From contig NW_026570258.1 of NCBI RefSeq assembly GCF_019649055.1, positions 1,054,001 through 1,118,000 of the forward strand: DNA of 64,000 nucleotides, given 5' to 3'. Below the pieces are notes generated by a model. The model made no database searches, was not told where the DNA came from, and saw nothing but the letters and a program-made list of their open reading frames with translations. This DNA comes from Paramacrobiotus metropolitanus (taxonomy: Eukaryota > Tardigrada > Eutardigrada > Parachela > Macrobiotidae). The position numbers and the translations under genes were made by a program. Shown one piece after another: positions 12,658-24,863 of this stretch. The first letter of the stretch is position 1. Each line of letters begins with the position of its first letter.

Positions 12658-14672
12658 CGGCAAGCCAGGTGGCCATGGCATTCCCCGCCGGACACTCTCC
12701 CGTCTGATCGCGCACCCGCAGCAGCCCGTAGTGCCCATCCGGCCCAGCCGCACGTCTCATTGGTACACAGTACTACACACCCCGCTGATTATGTAAATGC
12801 GCCGGCATGACCTCCACATTCCGCGGCAGCGGCACCGTTACCGTCTCCCCGCGTCCCGGTACGAATTAATCCCATAGGTCACCGGAACCGGGAGGGGTAG
12901 CGTGGTCGCGTCACCGCCGTCTTAGTGGTGTTGATCTTCACCGCCATCTCCACCAACGTGATCTCGACGTTGTGCCGCAGTTTGACAACCATTTCCGGGG
13001 ACTGCAGATGGTCGCATCATGCATAATTCCGAGTCGTTGAAGTGGTCTAGACTGAAGACTTCCGAGAGCTCCCGCAGGACGAAGCTCGGCCGGTGGGGAA
13101 AGGTCACCGATCGAGCCGGCCAGCTGACGTGGGTAGTGGCGTTGGGCGGAAGACGGAGGAGGACGGTGGCGATTAAAGAGGGCGAGACGGTGGATTGGTC
13201 CGTCGGGAAGGCGGGGCAGTCTCTGTTCCGGACGCCTTCATATTCCCTGAAAGCAATCATGGGTATACAAAACTTATTTTGTGTTTGTAAGGCGTACACG
13301 TTTGTGGTGTTGGCACCGCATGTCAATAAATTGACGACAAATTAGCACTGACAATAAACTGACATATACACTGCAGCATAAGTAAAAATAAAGAAATGTT
13401 TTTATAATACATATTTTTTCAAAAACCAAGAACTTTATACAGGAAATTTAGATTATTTAGTACAGTATATGAAAAAAATTTTCGGAAAGTTTCGTGGGTA
13501 ATAGGTTTAGTTTTGGTATGATTTAGAATGGTATGGTTTCCTGGTATGTTAAGCCGATAGACTACGTTTTCACTTCTCCTCATCGTAAATTTGATTGCGC
13601 TTTAGAAAGTTTCACCAATACATCTTAGTCTGTCTGCTGTTAAACATGAAAGCAGTACGAGTATACTGGTATTTTTTTTAAATACAATTTTTTAAAATTC
13701 CTGCTGTGCCATCTTATTAATACGACAAACAAAAACAATTTACTAATCTACAGTTCCACGTAATAAGAGCGCGTACAGTATACGAATGCACAAAAAATAT
13801 TGTAGGCAAAAATAGGCTTGCGCTTGCAAACCGTAAAAATAAAGCTGTATCAATTAACAGTAAAAAATCTCCAAATAATTCGATTGAATCTGGTATGAAG
13901 TTTCGTTATAAATTTTGTTACGCTCCAGCAGTACCCACGCACATCGCAATAATTTAGCCGCAATATCTGTTGCAAGTTAGCTCCCCTTCATATCTTGTCC
14001 TTCCTTCCCATCCTTCCCTTATCCTTATTCCTTCCCTTCCTTATCCTTGCTTATCCTTCCTTCCCATACGTCAATATTAACTGCACCAAAATTAATGTTA
14101 ATAATTATTTATTAATGTTAGTAAATAATGCCAACAATTAAATATAAATTAGTTAATTAATTAATGTCAATTATTTATTATTACTATACTAATGTATTTA
14201 TTGTTAAATTCATCCTCGATAAAAATAACAAATGTCTGATTTTTTTGGCAACAGTAGATACAACCGCAGCCGAAGCGCAACATGAATATTAAAAATTCGC
14301 AAATAATAAAAATTATGAGTTACTCAAAGATGTTCTGCCGCTGGACGATGGTCCGTTACACGGCGATCTCCCCGGCCTGCAGACACCAAAGATGATGTGC
14401 GTCCCGAATTTGCCCAACAGCGCCGCGTATGTCTCGTATACGTAGTCATAATGCACCGGCAGCTCGCACAAGGCGGCAATGAGCGTCGACGACAGGGTTT
14501 TATGGGAGCGGTTACGTAGTTGTACAAGATGTTCTCGTACACCGCCCACCGTCGCCGCTCCACCATTACGGCACCGTCTTCCAACTCCTCGGCCACGGTG
14601 TCGTAGGTCTGCGTGGAGAAACCGAGGGAGCGACCGATGTCCGGTAGGGCCAGACTGTTCGATCGATCGGAC
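12658..14672 (-). pseudogene. MACPF-ApeC locus copy B, frameshifted
   Basis: Two exon-like blocks match copy A: 12658-13246 (exon 3) and 14324-14672 (exon 2). Splice signals are kept at both ends. Exon 3 loses its frame after the FNDSEL stretch, again by a base lost in the CCCC run near 12895, and by an insertion of about 8 bases near 12763. Exon 2 has extra bases near 14429, 14511 and 14661, which shift its frame several times. No ApeC exon follows at the expected distance. The intron between the blocks aligns with those of copies A and C. The locus cannot encode an intact protein as given. Confidence 0.78.
13978..14070. repeat. CCTT-type pyrimidine microsatellite
   Basis: An imperfect run of CCTT, CCCTT and TATCCTT units on the plus strand, inside the intron of MACPF copy B. 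The corresponding introns of copies A and C lack it, so it arose or expanded after duplication. Confidence 0.8.
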
Positions 14673-14865
14673 CTGTTCATTCCAAAAATTGTTATACTTA
14701 TTAATATACCTGTTATTCATGAATTTTTAAAAATTAATTTACGTATTTATACACCTATTAATTTTTTATATATAAGCTATAAATCATTAAAAAAAACAAA
14801 TTTCCAACAATAAAGCGGATAAACACTGTTAACCGTACCATTAGGCTAGCGCCTAGCGGCTACGT

Positions 14866-14945
14866 AATACTCTGCTTACTCTGCTTTTGTTATTACAGAA
14901 TCCACACTTACTCTGCTTACTCTGCTTTTGTTATTATAGAATCCA
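14866..14945. repeat. Direct repeat of about 37 bp
   Basis: Two adjacent copies of a unit built from ACTCTGCTTACTCTGCTTTT followed by GTTATTA and AGAATCCA. The copies are nearly identical. It lies between MACPF copies B and C. Confidence 0.75.
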
Positions 14946-16252
14946 TCATCCACCGCAACCAGGAAGCACTTGACAATATAATTCAGAAGGTTTCTAATAT
15001 CTTCTTACTAATAACTCTGATGAAAAGTTTTGTATTAACAAGTAAGATTTATCTATGAAAAATTGTTTCGTGGCATTTAAATTGCAGTTATATAGTTGCA
15101 GTATCACTTTAATCATCTTTTACACGGTATTTGGTACCATTGCGTATTAGGCAAAATTTCGTAGTGTAGTGGGTGCTCAAGACCGGTGTTAGGTAAGAAA
15201 TGGAAGTTTCATGAACTTTCGCCATTGCAGTAGTTCTTAATATATAATTGCAGTGTAAATAAACTGACATATACACTGTAGTAATAAGTAAAAATAAAGA
15301 AATGTTTTCATAATACATATTTTTTCAGAAAACCAAAAGCTTTGTACAGAAAATTCAGATTACTTATTGTACGAAAAACCTTTCCAATACTTCGTGATAT
15401 TATTGGTCCACCTTTCCCCTGATTTACTTTTACCTAGAATGGTCTGGGGTATTAATTTTTAGCCGATACACTACATTTTCATTACTTGTCATCGCACTTG
15501 TGACTACATGTCATTTGTGGATGATCGTTTTCCAAGTTCGTACGATTTTATCATCAAATGACTCCACAACTCTGCTAAAAAAATTTTAGCGCTTTAGAAG
15601 TTTCGCCGATAACATTTTGGTTTGTCTGCTGTTAAACGTAAAAGCACAATTTTTTAAAATACTTACATCGTTCTATGATTCGATACTTCTACTCTTCGCA
15701 CTCACTAATACGACTAACGGCAAAATATTATTACAGTAATCTACAATTCCACGTCATAAGCGCACGTACAGCATATGCAGGCACACAAAAATATTGTAAG
15801 CAAAAACAAGCTTCCGTTTCCAAACCGTAAAAAATGTATTAATTAAACTTAAAAAATCAGCTTCAGATAATTCAGTGGACATGTAGTTACGTTATTAATA
15901 ATATTCTGTTACGCTGCAATAATGAAAGTGGCAATACCTGTTGCAAACTAGTTCCACTTCGTAACTTATCGTTTCTATTAAAAGATGTCAAAATATTATT
16001 GACAATAATAATTTATACAGTTACACCAAATACTAATAATTAATTATTAATATCAGTAAACAATGTCGATAACCATATATTAATTAATTAATAAATTAAT
16101 GTCAATTATTAGTTATGATTATTATTACTGTAATGTATTTAATGTGAAATTTATCCTCGATAAAAAATAATAAATGCTTGACTTTTTGCAACAGTAAAAA
16201 CAACTGCAGCGCAGCATTGGTTTGTTCGACAGTAATAAAAATTATACCTTAC

Positions 16253-17593
16253 TCAAAGATGTTCTGCCGGCGGACGATGGTCCGTTCCACGGCGATCTCC
16301 CCGGCCTGGACACCGACGATTATGTGCGTCCCGAATTCCCCCAACAACGCCGCATACGTCTCGTAGTCGTAATGTACCGGCAGTTCGCACACGGCGGCAA
16401 TGAACGTGGACGACAGGGTTTTATGGGAGCGGTAGTTGTACAAGATGTTCTCGTACAGACGTACACCGCCCACCGTCGCCGCTCCACCATTACGGCACCG
16501 TCGTCCAGTTCCTCCGCCACGGTGTCGTAGGTCTGCGTGGAGAGACCAATGATTTCCGGTAAGGCCAGACTGTTCGGACCTGTTCATCCCGAAAATTAAT
16601 GTACTTATCATTTGAATCAGCTGTTACGCGGCATTTTGGTACTAATGCGCATTAGACAAAATTTCGTAGTGCAGTGAGTGCTCACATTTTACGCAGAAAA
16701 CGGAAGTATATGTGCTTGTACAGTCTGTACTTTTGCAACTACAGTAGCTCCTTTATGATTATATGTTATATTATTATATTAACGTTATAAATGTTTTTTT
16801 TAGGAAAACCTGCATTGTCGATACGTACCGAAGAAAAAAACGTCAGAAATGCCTTTACAAATTACATACAATTACAGCCTGCTTTTTTCGCAGGTTGCTG
16901 AATACTCGTCGATCCTATTGCAAAGCTTTTCTGCACAATACCGGCAATATCGTTCATACGGAGAACTTGGTAAAACACATTGCCATTTCTGTATCTGGAC
17001 CGCTAAATTTTTACGGTCTAAAATAAATTTCTGGCTATCTCAAATAAGTTGTTCTTGCTAATAAACTTCTTATTTATTTGTGCTTGGGTCGCTCAGTGAA
17101 TAATTACTTCCCACATCGAAAAGAAGAGAAAAAATCACATTTCTCAAAAGTTATATTACATTTTCTTCATTAATTTAACGCTGTTAGAGGAGCATAGAGA
17201 TCGTGAAGGTGTAAATATTACACGATGCGATTTTGTAAATTATCCATTGCACTACAACATTGCACAGAGATCACAAAGGCAAGTTGAAAAGTGTTTTTGT
17301 TGAAAAGTTGAAATTTTGTCTTTAGTACTCGTACGCATTTTAATAGTTGTACTTACATGTGATAATTAACAAAGGTCGTTACGAGCAAAAAAAATAATAA
17401 TTTACTGCTGCGATCATTTGTTTCTTGCTTACCGACAATGCGGATACTGCGCGCCAACTGTTGCCGGTAATCGGCGGCACTGTACAGGAGGACGGTGGCC
17501 GGCGCCAGTGTGCTGGTCGGCTGCGGATGCGACGGCTGGAACTGTGTGCAGGTGGCCTCTTCCGGACAGCCGCTGTTGCCGGTGTGCAGCGCT
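16253..17593 (-). pseudogene. MACPF-ApeC locus copy C, frameshifted and truncated
   Basis: Two blocks remain: 16253-16579 (exon 2) and 17433-17593 (3' part of exon 1, with its donor). Exon 2 is very close to copy A and keeps FGTHIIVGVQAGE. An 8-base insertion near 16457, containing a repeat of GTAC, puts its two halves in different frames. Exon 1 breaks off at GCAGCGCTA; the sequence then resumes with DNA homologous to copy A beyond 6826, so about 320 bp covering the 5' half of exon 1 are deleted. No exon 3 or ApeC exon is attached. B and C may be fragments of one ancestral copy with an internally duplicated exon 2. Confidence 0.78.
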
Positions 17594-17639
17594 ACTTTAT
17601 AAAAAAATTCATCTGAATGGTTGAAAAATCGTTTTATAT

Positions 17640-19272
17640 TGTTAAACTGACACTATGGTTATTTAAAATTTAGATCGATAACAGGGTAAGACAGATTCGA
17701 ATAGCCATTTCACTACAACATCAACTTAACGAATGTTTACGTGAAATCGTTAGAGTTTCACATGCAATCTTATTATAGTGCATATGCAACAGTAAAAATA
17801 TGTGGCGCTCGCTGAGAGGTCAGCCAGAGTTTTAGAAGAAATTAGCTGAGCGCTTAAAGTCTATCCTTCTCGTTCCTTTACTCGATGTCAGTGTGTTGAA
17901 CTGGTCTGCATATCTTTAAAATAGCCATTGCAGTCCGATGACACTTGCACTCTGATCGCACGGCCGGTGCAGCGCAAGAAAATGACAAAATACCCGTCCG
18001 GCAAGACGCATGTACAATACCCGCTAACTGTGCAGATGACAAGCCAGTTTCCAGTGTATTTTAAAAATGGTTTTATACGTGTTAGTATTGTTTGCAGCTT
18101 AATTTTTAGTACTGAAGTATGCATAGAAGTAACAGTGAAGAAATACAGTGCACAGTATAGGCTTTCGTTGCATGTAATTGGTTCTGTGAAATACAAACGG
18201 TCTGTCCTTCATGCAGCGCCACCGTCAACTTTATCAACCGGCTGGGTGAACTTTCTTGCAGTTGTAACTCTGTACTGTGCATTCTTTCGAAAGTGATATG
18301 AGTCTAGACCAGTTTTAACTGTTCGGCACGGTTGCCTGATTATTAAACTGCAACCTTCGGAAAAGGTTACTACACTTCGGCGAAGCGAATGATTGCGCTA
18401 TAGCGGAGGCGGCGGTAAAGGTCAACACCAGTTAGACAGCGGAGCAACGACATCGGTGCCAGGGATCTCCAGAAAGTTTGCCGGCAGGTGGCAAAAAAAA
18501 GCGTCACTAATGTGGAATTTAAAGGTCTTGCGGCTTGCCGCGCATAGAATTAAATTCTTTATCATAATGCTCCATGTGGAAGGATCTGGACTTGAGACAG
18601 CATAGGTGCCACAGCACTACACTATATCACTGTACTCAGCCATCGCCGTATTAATCTCTATAAAAAATGTTTCATAATACAGCCTTTTTTGCGTTTTCTA
18701 ACATACCTGTACGGTAGACAATGTTTCTTATAAGTTAAAATGTTCCAAGATTTCAGCACTTATTTCGCGAATGTGCCGGCTTTAATTTTTTGTTCTGCTG
18801 AAAACTGTACTGAGCAATTTTTTCGTGCTGCACATTATAATATTATTAAGCCGAGTATCGTTTTCGTATACAGACGTTTAAGCGTTTTCGTTAAGACGTT
18901 TTCGTATACAGACTCTGTATAACGTTTAAGCATGTAGCTTTTCGTATATAACGTTTTCGTATATATATATATCGTTTAAGCCGAGTATCGCTTTCGCCTG
19001 ATATTAAAATACTAGTACACGTAATTTTAAAGGAACTATTAGACCTAACTTTAGTAGAAGAAACAGTGTTTATGGACAAACAAATGTTTAAGAAAATGTA
19101 CGGTAGAATCGCTAGATCTAGAATGTCTCGTAGAATAGCTCTGCGAGCGGATGCGGTTTTATTACTGATAGGGACCACATGCACTGCATTATTGTCCCGG
19201 TAAATAATTTCGGAAAACAAACATCATCCGTTTTCGTTTTTTACCAAATTTTGATTTTTGTTATTACGATAC
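17640..19272. other. Intergenic stretch, no supported gene
   Basis: The first 165 bp repeat sequence found beyond MACPF copy A (about 6826-7025). A minus-strand frame at 17888-18196 contains a cysteine-bearing segment that could be a terminal exon of a small secreted protein, preceded by a possible acceptor (CTGCACAG); no family is recognised. Between 18860 and 18990 a degenerate repeat of CGTTTTCGTATA and CGTTTAAGC runs next to a short TA run. Nothing else is supported. Confidence 0.4.
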
Positions 19273-19746
19273 TGTAGCGATAGAAATTAGATGTACCGCC
19301 AGTAGGAGTGTTAATTGCCTTTCTCTACCGTTTATTGGTTGTTGTGTTATGAGGATCAGAATCCTAGTTTTCCTACTTTCACCGACCGCATCTCACGGTC
19401 AGAAACATCTTGAAATTAGTCTTGCTGCAGCTTGGTCCGAATCTTGCTAACGCGCCTTCCGCGCTTCTTGCTCAACGCTTATGCGTCTTGCTCCTCAGCT
19501 TGCGTTGCTCGCCGAATCTTGCTAGTGTACTTGCTAATAAACTCATGCGATGACCTTGTGTTGTGTTGCGTAATCGCCATGGGATGATCGTGCATCTCCC
19601 ATCATTGCCACCATGTAAACGGTAGTCAGCTTCCGGTCAGCATCGCTGCCGACCGTGCCAGCCTTTCCCACACTAACAGCCGACAGATCGTGGTAAGGTG
19701 GATTAACCAACCCACTAGAACAGCAGTCAAACCGGCTGCTGTTACA
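19273..19746 (+). repeat. Left LTR
   Basis: 474 bp, starting TG and ending CA, identical to the right LTR except at one base. It ends immediately before the primer-binding site. Confidence 0.95.
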
Positions 19747-19764
19747 TGGCGCTCCTGGTTTCCG
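19747..19764 (+). other. Primer-binding site of the LTR retrotransposon
   Basis: TGGCGCTCCTGGTTTCCG follows the LTR with no spacer. It starts with TGG, complementary to the CCA end of a tRNA, as in many Ty3/mdg4-type elements. The primer tRNA was not identified. Confidence 0.75.
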
Positions 19765-20280
19765 AACCAACCCGACAGGATACCAGGAAGCCGACCGACG
19801 CCATCATTTTGCCAGTTGTCGTTCAGTGAGTTGTTACTTTTTTTGTAATCATCGGTAGCACTATTGCGAATTTTCGATTTTAGTGTATAATTCTGGCCAA
19901 ATTAGACATTTGAATTGCATAATTCCCATTTTGCCGCTGTTTTTTGCATAATCGTACATAACTTTCTGAGTGGCTTTTGTGCAAAAAATATTAACATAAA
20001 ATTTCGAAAGTACATTAGCGAAATTATTTACTAAATTAAAATTGCGAATAGATTGATTACTGTAACTGTTTGGCTCTTAAAAAATTGTTGGAAATCATAT
20101 TATTTTGGCATTGCCGATAATTTTGCCACACCCTGTCCTTTGTCTACAGTACATATATACAGTACATACTGTAGCAAAATTATTGAATGCCATTGTGTTC
20201 CCGCATCCGATGAGACTGTAAGAGCACAGACAGATCTTTTCTCCATGGGAAAGCATTAAGCGTTCCGCTCCAGCAGATCC

Positions 20281-22566
20281 ATGGAATCTTCAGAGAAGAT
20301 TCTTCTCCTGTCTCTTCTGAACTGTTCGTCAAAGTCAGAGCTGCGCTGGCTTAGCGAACAATTCAGTCTAAACATTAACAAAGCGAAGAAGAAACAGCAT
20401 TTTGTGGAAAAATTATCTGCATACATATCGGCAAATAATATTCCATTGTCAAGTGTGCAGCAGCATCTGTTACAAGCAACAACAGATGACCCAAAGCAGG
20501 CACACCGAGAGATTTCCTTGCACACTCTTCCCGTGGGCAGTCAGACAGCCGTAGTCACAGGCACAGACAGTACACAGCCACAACCCGTGCCTGCAAGTTC
20601 CCCTGCTTCCAGCACAGTGAGCGAGACAGAACAGACCACTGAATGGCTAGTGCAGCGTAGCATCTTACAGTCTCTTCCCTGTGAACCTGAGCTGTATAGA
20701 GAGAAGTACCAAAATCTCAGTCGTTCGCTAACGGAAGAGGAAAGCTACTTTCTGGATAACGCAGTGCTTATGCAGATCCGCCGTGCTGCTCTATCATGCA
20801 TTCAGCAGACTGACGACAACTCAGTCATTGCGCAGCTATCCGCTGCCCAGCACGCAGCCAACTTTATGCAGTGGCTTAAGCAGCCCACCACAGAAGCACG
20901 CACAGATAGCACTGCATGCGCAACAACAGAAGCGAAATTATCTGCGCATACACACCGCGCCCATATTGATAATACGAGTACGAGTAAAATTAACGCCGGT
21001 AAATTAAACGTGCACAGTGCACGCATATTATCAGCTGTTTCAACAGAACCTACATTAAATGAACTGGAAGATTATAGAGCAACCAAATTAAAACTGCTGC
21101 GTTGCAAAAAGTACACAGACGGTACCGATATTAATGATTTCTTTAATGAAATGGAGAAATTATTCTATGAAATTAATCCTGACATGCCGGAAGCACAAAA
21201 AGTCGAAGAAATACACCGTGCATTCGACTACAAATTAAAACACCGAAAATTTATGATCGGTTTGAACACTGTTCACAAAATACGGTTAATGCTCATAAGA
21301 TTAGACAAGTTTGAGCATAAAGAACAATCTCGTTTACCACCAGACCCGGTTGAGATTACAACGGCTAACCAACGGGATGATGACTACGACTACAATAGTC
21401 ATCGGTCAGTACGTGCACAACGCCACTATGCACCTGACCAGCAAAATATTACAATGGAACGTGGTTTTGACCGTTACCGCGACGCCGACGACTATCGATA
21501 CGAGCACCACACTCCAAAGCAAAGGAACTGTTCCCAAAATTACCGAAGAATCCATCCTCGACATATCGACTTCGACAGCTACAGACTGAAGAATGGAAAG
21601 CTATTTTGCCCGAAATGCAAAGATTTCCTGCATTCATATCGAGAATGCACAGAAGCCGACTACGACGATAAATACAGTATTCAACGCATATGCCCGGACC
21701 ATGTCAAAGCCAGAGTACAAACTGCATATGACGACTACATCTCCTACATGCTCTGGAAATATGGAGACGACTTTTGGTTCACCGCTCAAGGAAAACGGAT
21801 GAGACGTTACGGAAAAGGAGGTCCATATGGACGTGACTACGTTCCACCTGTCTGCTACACTGAAGCCGAAGTTAAATTATATAACCCTCAACGGGATGCC
21901 ACTACACCACGAAGTACACGAACATTAGGCCAGCGTGTACGGATGCCGACTGTGCATTTCAATGTGTCCGAACCGCTAATTCCTCGGACACCGTACATTA
22001 AAACTGATCGCCGTCACTCTTCCAGTGCGAGTCCAAGTTACAACAATGACTCACAGTATCAGCCCACTACGTCAACACCAGAACCTTTGGAAACATTAAG
22101 CCCTACACCGCTCGCCGGCACCAGGAACAACCCGCCGCCACTTTCCATCATAAAGTCTACAGTGGACACAATGGATGCCACCGTGACCGCTTCGCCGTCT
22201 CGCCGCGACCAGCCGACGTTGCGAAAAGTTAATTCGAAAGCATCGTTATCACCGCTGAATACAATAAGACCTGAAGTGCTAACGCCATCCAGCTGCACTT
22301 CCTCTGATTCATGCATCTCACCTTCCGATTCTGAATCGCCGGTAAATGATCCCTACAAACCGCAACCGGCATGCGATTTAACCAGTTGTACAATGGAAAA
22401 CATTAAAACGGAGAAAGCCGGTACACCACAAAACGGCTATGATTTCGTCACAATCCCAAATGTGCATAAAATTAAAACTGCAAATGCACCCATGTCATCA
22501 TTACTGCGCCATTTCCGTGCTACACCATGCCACCGGATACAAGCGGAAAATTTTCGGATACCGTGA
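20281..22566 (+). CDS. Gag-like protein of LTR retrotransposon
   Basis: One uninterrupted ATG-initiated frame of 761 residues fills most of the element. The first 100 residues are Leu/Lys/Ser-rich, followed by a low-complexity Thr/Ser/Pro linker. Residues of about 275-345 resemble the helical capsid region of retrotransposon gag (FFNEMEKLFYEI and following). A zinc knuckle with exact C-x2-C-x4-H-x4-C spacing begins at residue 443 (CPKCKDFLHSYREC). Tyr/Asp/Arg-rich and Pro/Ser/Thr-rich tails follow. Gag packages element RNA in the cytoplasm; here it would act without its own pol. No stop or frameshift is seen, and with the near-identical LTRs this suggests recent activity. A gag-pol element of the same family should exist elsewhere in the genome. 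Confidence 0.88.
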   Translation: MESSEKILLLSLLNCSSKSELRWLSEQFSLNINKAKKKQHFVEKLSAYISANNIPLSSVQQHLLQATTDDPKQAHREISLHTLPVGSQTAVVTGTDSTQPQPVPASSPASSTVSETEQTTEWLVQRSILQSLPCEPELYREKYQNLSRSLTEEESYFLDNAVLMQIRRAALSCIQQTDDNSVIAQLSAAQHAANFMQWLKQPTTEARTDSTACATTEAKLSAHTHRAHIDNTSTSKINAGKLNVHSARILSAVSTEPTLNELEDYRATKLKLLRCKKYTDGTDINDFFNEMEKLFYEINPDMPEAQKVEEIHRAFDYKLKHRKFMIGLNTVHKIRLMLIRLDKFEHKEQSRLPPDPVEITTANQRDDDYDYNSHRSVRAQRHYAPDQQNITMERGFDRYRDADDYRYEHHTPKQRNCSQNYRRIHPRHIDFDSYRLKNGKLFCPKCKDFLHSYRECTEADYDDKYSIQRICPDHVKARVQTAYDDYISYMLWKYGDDFWFTAQGKRMRRYGKGGPYGRDYVPPVCYTEAEVKLYNPQRDATTPRSTRTLGQRVRMPTVHFNVSEPLIPRTPYIKTDRRHSSSASPSYNNDSQYQPTTSTPEPLETLSPTPLAGTRNNPPPLSIIKSTVDTMDATVTASPSRRDQPTLRKVNSKASLSPLNTIRPEVLTPSSCTSSDSCISPSDSESPVNDPYKPQPACDLTSCTMENIKTEKAGTPQNGYDFVTIPNVHKIKTANAPMSSLLRHFRATPCHRIQAENFRIP

Positions 22567-22821
22567 GGGACACATTCCCATACACGCCACACCAGCCCGC
22601 CACCGTCCACCTCGATCGCAGAATCCCGATCGCCTAACATTAGCCATTTCCGTGGAAGATTAACGGAACAACTTTGGATCCGCCACGTTTACTTCAGGAC
22701 CATTACTGGACTCCTACAGCTAACTTCTTAAACTTTTCTAAATTAATTTCAATTTTTTACTATTTTTTAATTAACACTCCCTAATATTATCTTGATGAGA
22801 CAAGTATATCTCATCGCTACC

Positions 22822-22829
22822 GTGAGGGA
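22822..22829 (+). other. Polypurine tract
   Basis: GTGAGGGA ends at the first base before the right LTR, the position of the plus-strand primer. A second copy of the same string lies near 22563, at the stop codon of gag. Confidence 0.55.
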
Positions 22830-23303
22830 TGTAGCGATAGAAATTAGATGTACCGCCAGTAGGAGTGTTAATTGCCTTTCTCTACCGTTTATTGGTTGTT
22901 GTGTTATGAGGATCAGAATCCTAGTTTTCCTACTTTCACCGACCGCATCTCACGGTCAGAAACATCTTGAAATTAGTCTTGCTGCAGCTTGGTCCGAATC
23001 TTGCTAACGCGCCTTCCGCGCTTCTTGCTCAACGCTTATGCGTCTTGCTCCTCAGCTTGCGTTGCTCGCCGAATCTTGCTAGTGTACTTGCTAATAAACT
23101 CATGCGATGACCTTGTGTTGTATTGCGTAATCGCCATGGGATGATCGTGCATCTCCCATCATTGCCACCATGTAAACGGTAGTCAGCTTCCGGTCAGCAT
23201 CGCTGCCGACCGTGCCAGCCTTTCCCACACTAACAGCCGACAGATCGTGGTAAGGTGGATTAACCAACCCACTAGAACAGCAGTCAAACCGGCTGCTGTT
23301 ACA
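22830..23303 (+). repeat. Right LTR
   Basis: 474 bp, starting TG and ending CA, followed by ATAC, which also precedes the left LTR. Confidence 0.95.
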
Positions 23304-24413
23304 ATACTTAAAAGCGGCAGCACGGAATTTCGTATCTCCTGTCCGAATAAAGAAGCTACATTTGCGCCTGACCGATTACGATGGTCTATATCAAATTTCA
23401 GAAAATAAGGAAACTGGCAAAAAGATTTCCTCGTCAAAAATTTGTCCCAGTTTGCAAAACTGGGCGTTCCGCTTTAAAATCACTTTTGAGTGACACTTAC
23501 TTCGTTTATAGAATTCAACTAATGATGAATTATAAAGCACATATTGAAGTATTTTTAAGCGACAAGAAATGAGGGAAAGAACAAGGGAGAGAATTACTAC
23601 AAATTTGTGTCCGTGCTGGAAGCATATTGCGAAATCACCCTAAAGCTGACAGCTTAGAACCGCAAACAGGAAATTTTTTAGCTACCCTAAAACATCACAA
23701 TTTTTTTCAGAAAATCAAGCCATACTCGCTTACAGCAGCGAAAACTTATATTGCGTCAAAATTTCTGTTACGAGATTTTACGAGATCGCAAAATACAAAA
23801 TTGGGTAACATTTCTTTTCCGTACGGGTTATGTAATTTTTTAACTGTTTTGTCTGGAGAAAGACTTCGTTTTTCAACAGAGAAATCTTTGTTGGAATGGG
23901 GCACATACTGGAGGAGTTATGCAGTCAGCACACTTCTTAACATCCCCAAAAACTGCCGGTTTTTTATCCGTGATTTGGGGTATTTTCGTCAAAATTATCT
24001 GTTGCACGAAAGACTGCAACAGAATTTTTTGGTTTGGCCGGTAAATGCAGTCAAACATTGCCCTTACAGAAAAAAGTTTTTAACCAGATAAACCTCTGAA
24101 GCGTTGGTCTAACAATTTCTTTCACACAGCCGACGTCCGGATTCACGAGAACCAAATGTACACACTAAAGATACGAAAGTATGGGACGCAGGGAACCAAA
24201 AAGGTCATGGCCAATACTCTTCTAGCTACAAATATTTCCGGTGATAAAAACACGGAAGCGAGTGACCTTTCTTATTCTGCGCTTCTTATTGTGCCACAGT
24301 ACAGGCCAAGTGCCAACTAACGACTCTAGCATAACTTTATTTGAACTGAAACATACAAACCCATCTCGCAACATGTTCGCTTAACTACACGTGTATATCT
24401 GTGATTTACAGAT
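23304..24413. other. Intergenic stretch, no recognised gene
   Basis: AT-rich DNA. A plus-strand frame of about 154 codons at 23627-24091 has no ATG at its start and no recognised domain. It is rich in Phe, Lys and Asn, as expected of random AT-rich sequence. I do not call it a gene. Confidence 0.4.
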
Positions 24414-24485
24414 AAAAGTTGAATTCGTTAATTACATTTTTCTTACAGACTACAAAGAAAAATGTAATTAACGAATTCAACTTTT
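24414..24485. repeat. Perfect 31-bp inverted repeat (hairpin)
   Basis: The arms 24414-24444 and 24455-24485 are perfect reverse complements, separated by 10 bases. The left arm begins AAAAGTTGAATTCGTTAATT. It lies just downstream of the MARVEL-like gene A. It is far longer than expected by chance and has no terminator or transposon context. Confidence 0.92.
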
Positions 24486-24863
24486 CAGACGTTCTTGGGA
24501 AAACGCCGGCCAGTATTCCAAATCTGTACACGTTTGCACACTGCTTCAATCCGTCCGTCGAATAGTTAATATCTGTCGCCTTGGCCTCTTCCTTGACCTG
24601 CAAAAACTATTTTTTTATTTATTGATAAATTTGTTGTGCATCAAACTTGCCGGAAAACCGCGCTTATTGTACTTTGCTGTATCGAAAAATGCTTCATATA
24701 ACAAGAAACACATTATGGAAAATAAAGAACGGCCCATGCTCCAATACATTTCTCTGGCAGATTAAAATTAAGGCTAACAATTGGACAATTTTAAGCAACC
24801 GTTTTGCTCAACAAATACAAGATGTTAGGGAAACCATGAACATTACGGATATCGAACGGTAAC

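Larger units (their letters stand above)
19273..23303 (+). mobile_element. LTR retrotransposon, non-autonomous, gag-only
   Basis: The element is 4031 bp with two 474-bp LTRs, each starting TGTAGCG and ending TGTTACA, and a 4-bp target duplication ATAC on both sides. A primer-binding site lies directly after the left LTR and a short purine tract (GTGAGGGA) directly before the right LTR. The only long frame encodes a 761-residue gag-like protein; there is no protease, reverse transcriptase, RNase H or integrase. The LTRs differ at a single position (G/A near 19563/23113), so the insertion is recent. Enzymes must come from another element. Confidence 0.95.

Noticed and set aside
23627-24091. 154-codon plus-strand frame
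   Set aside because: No ATG at the start, AT-driven composition and no domain.
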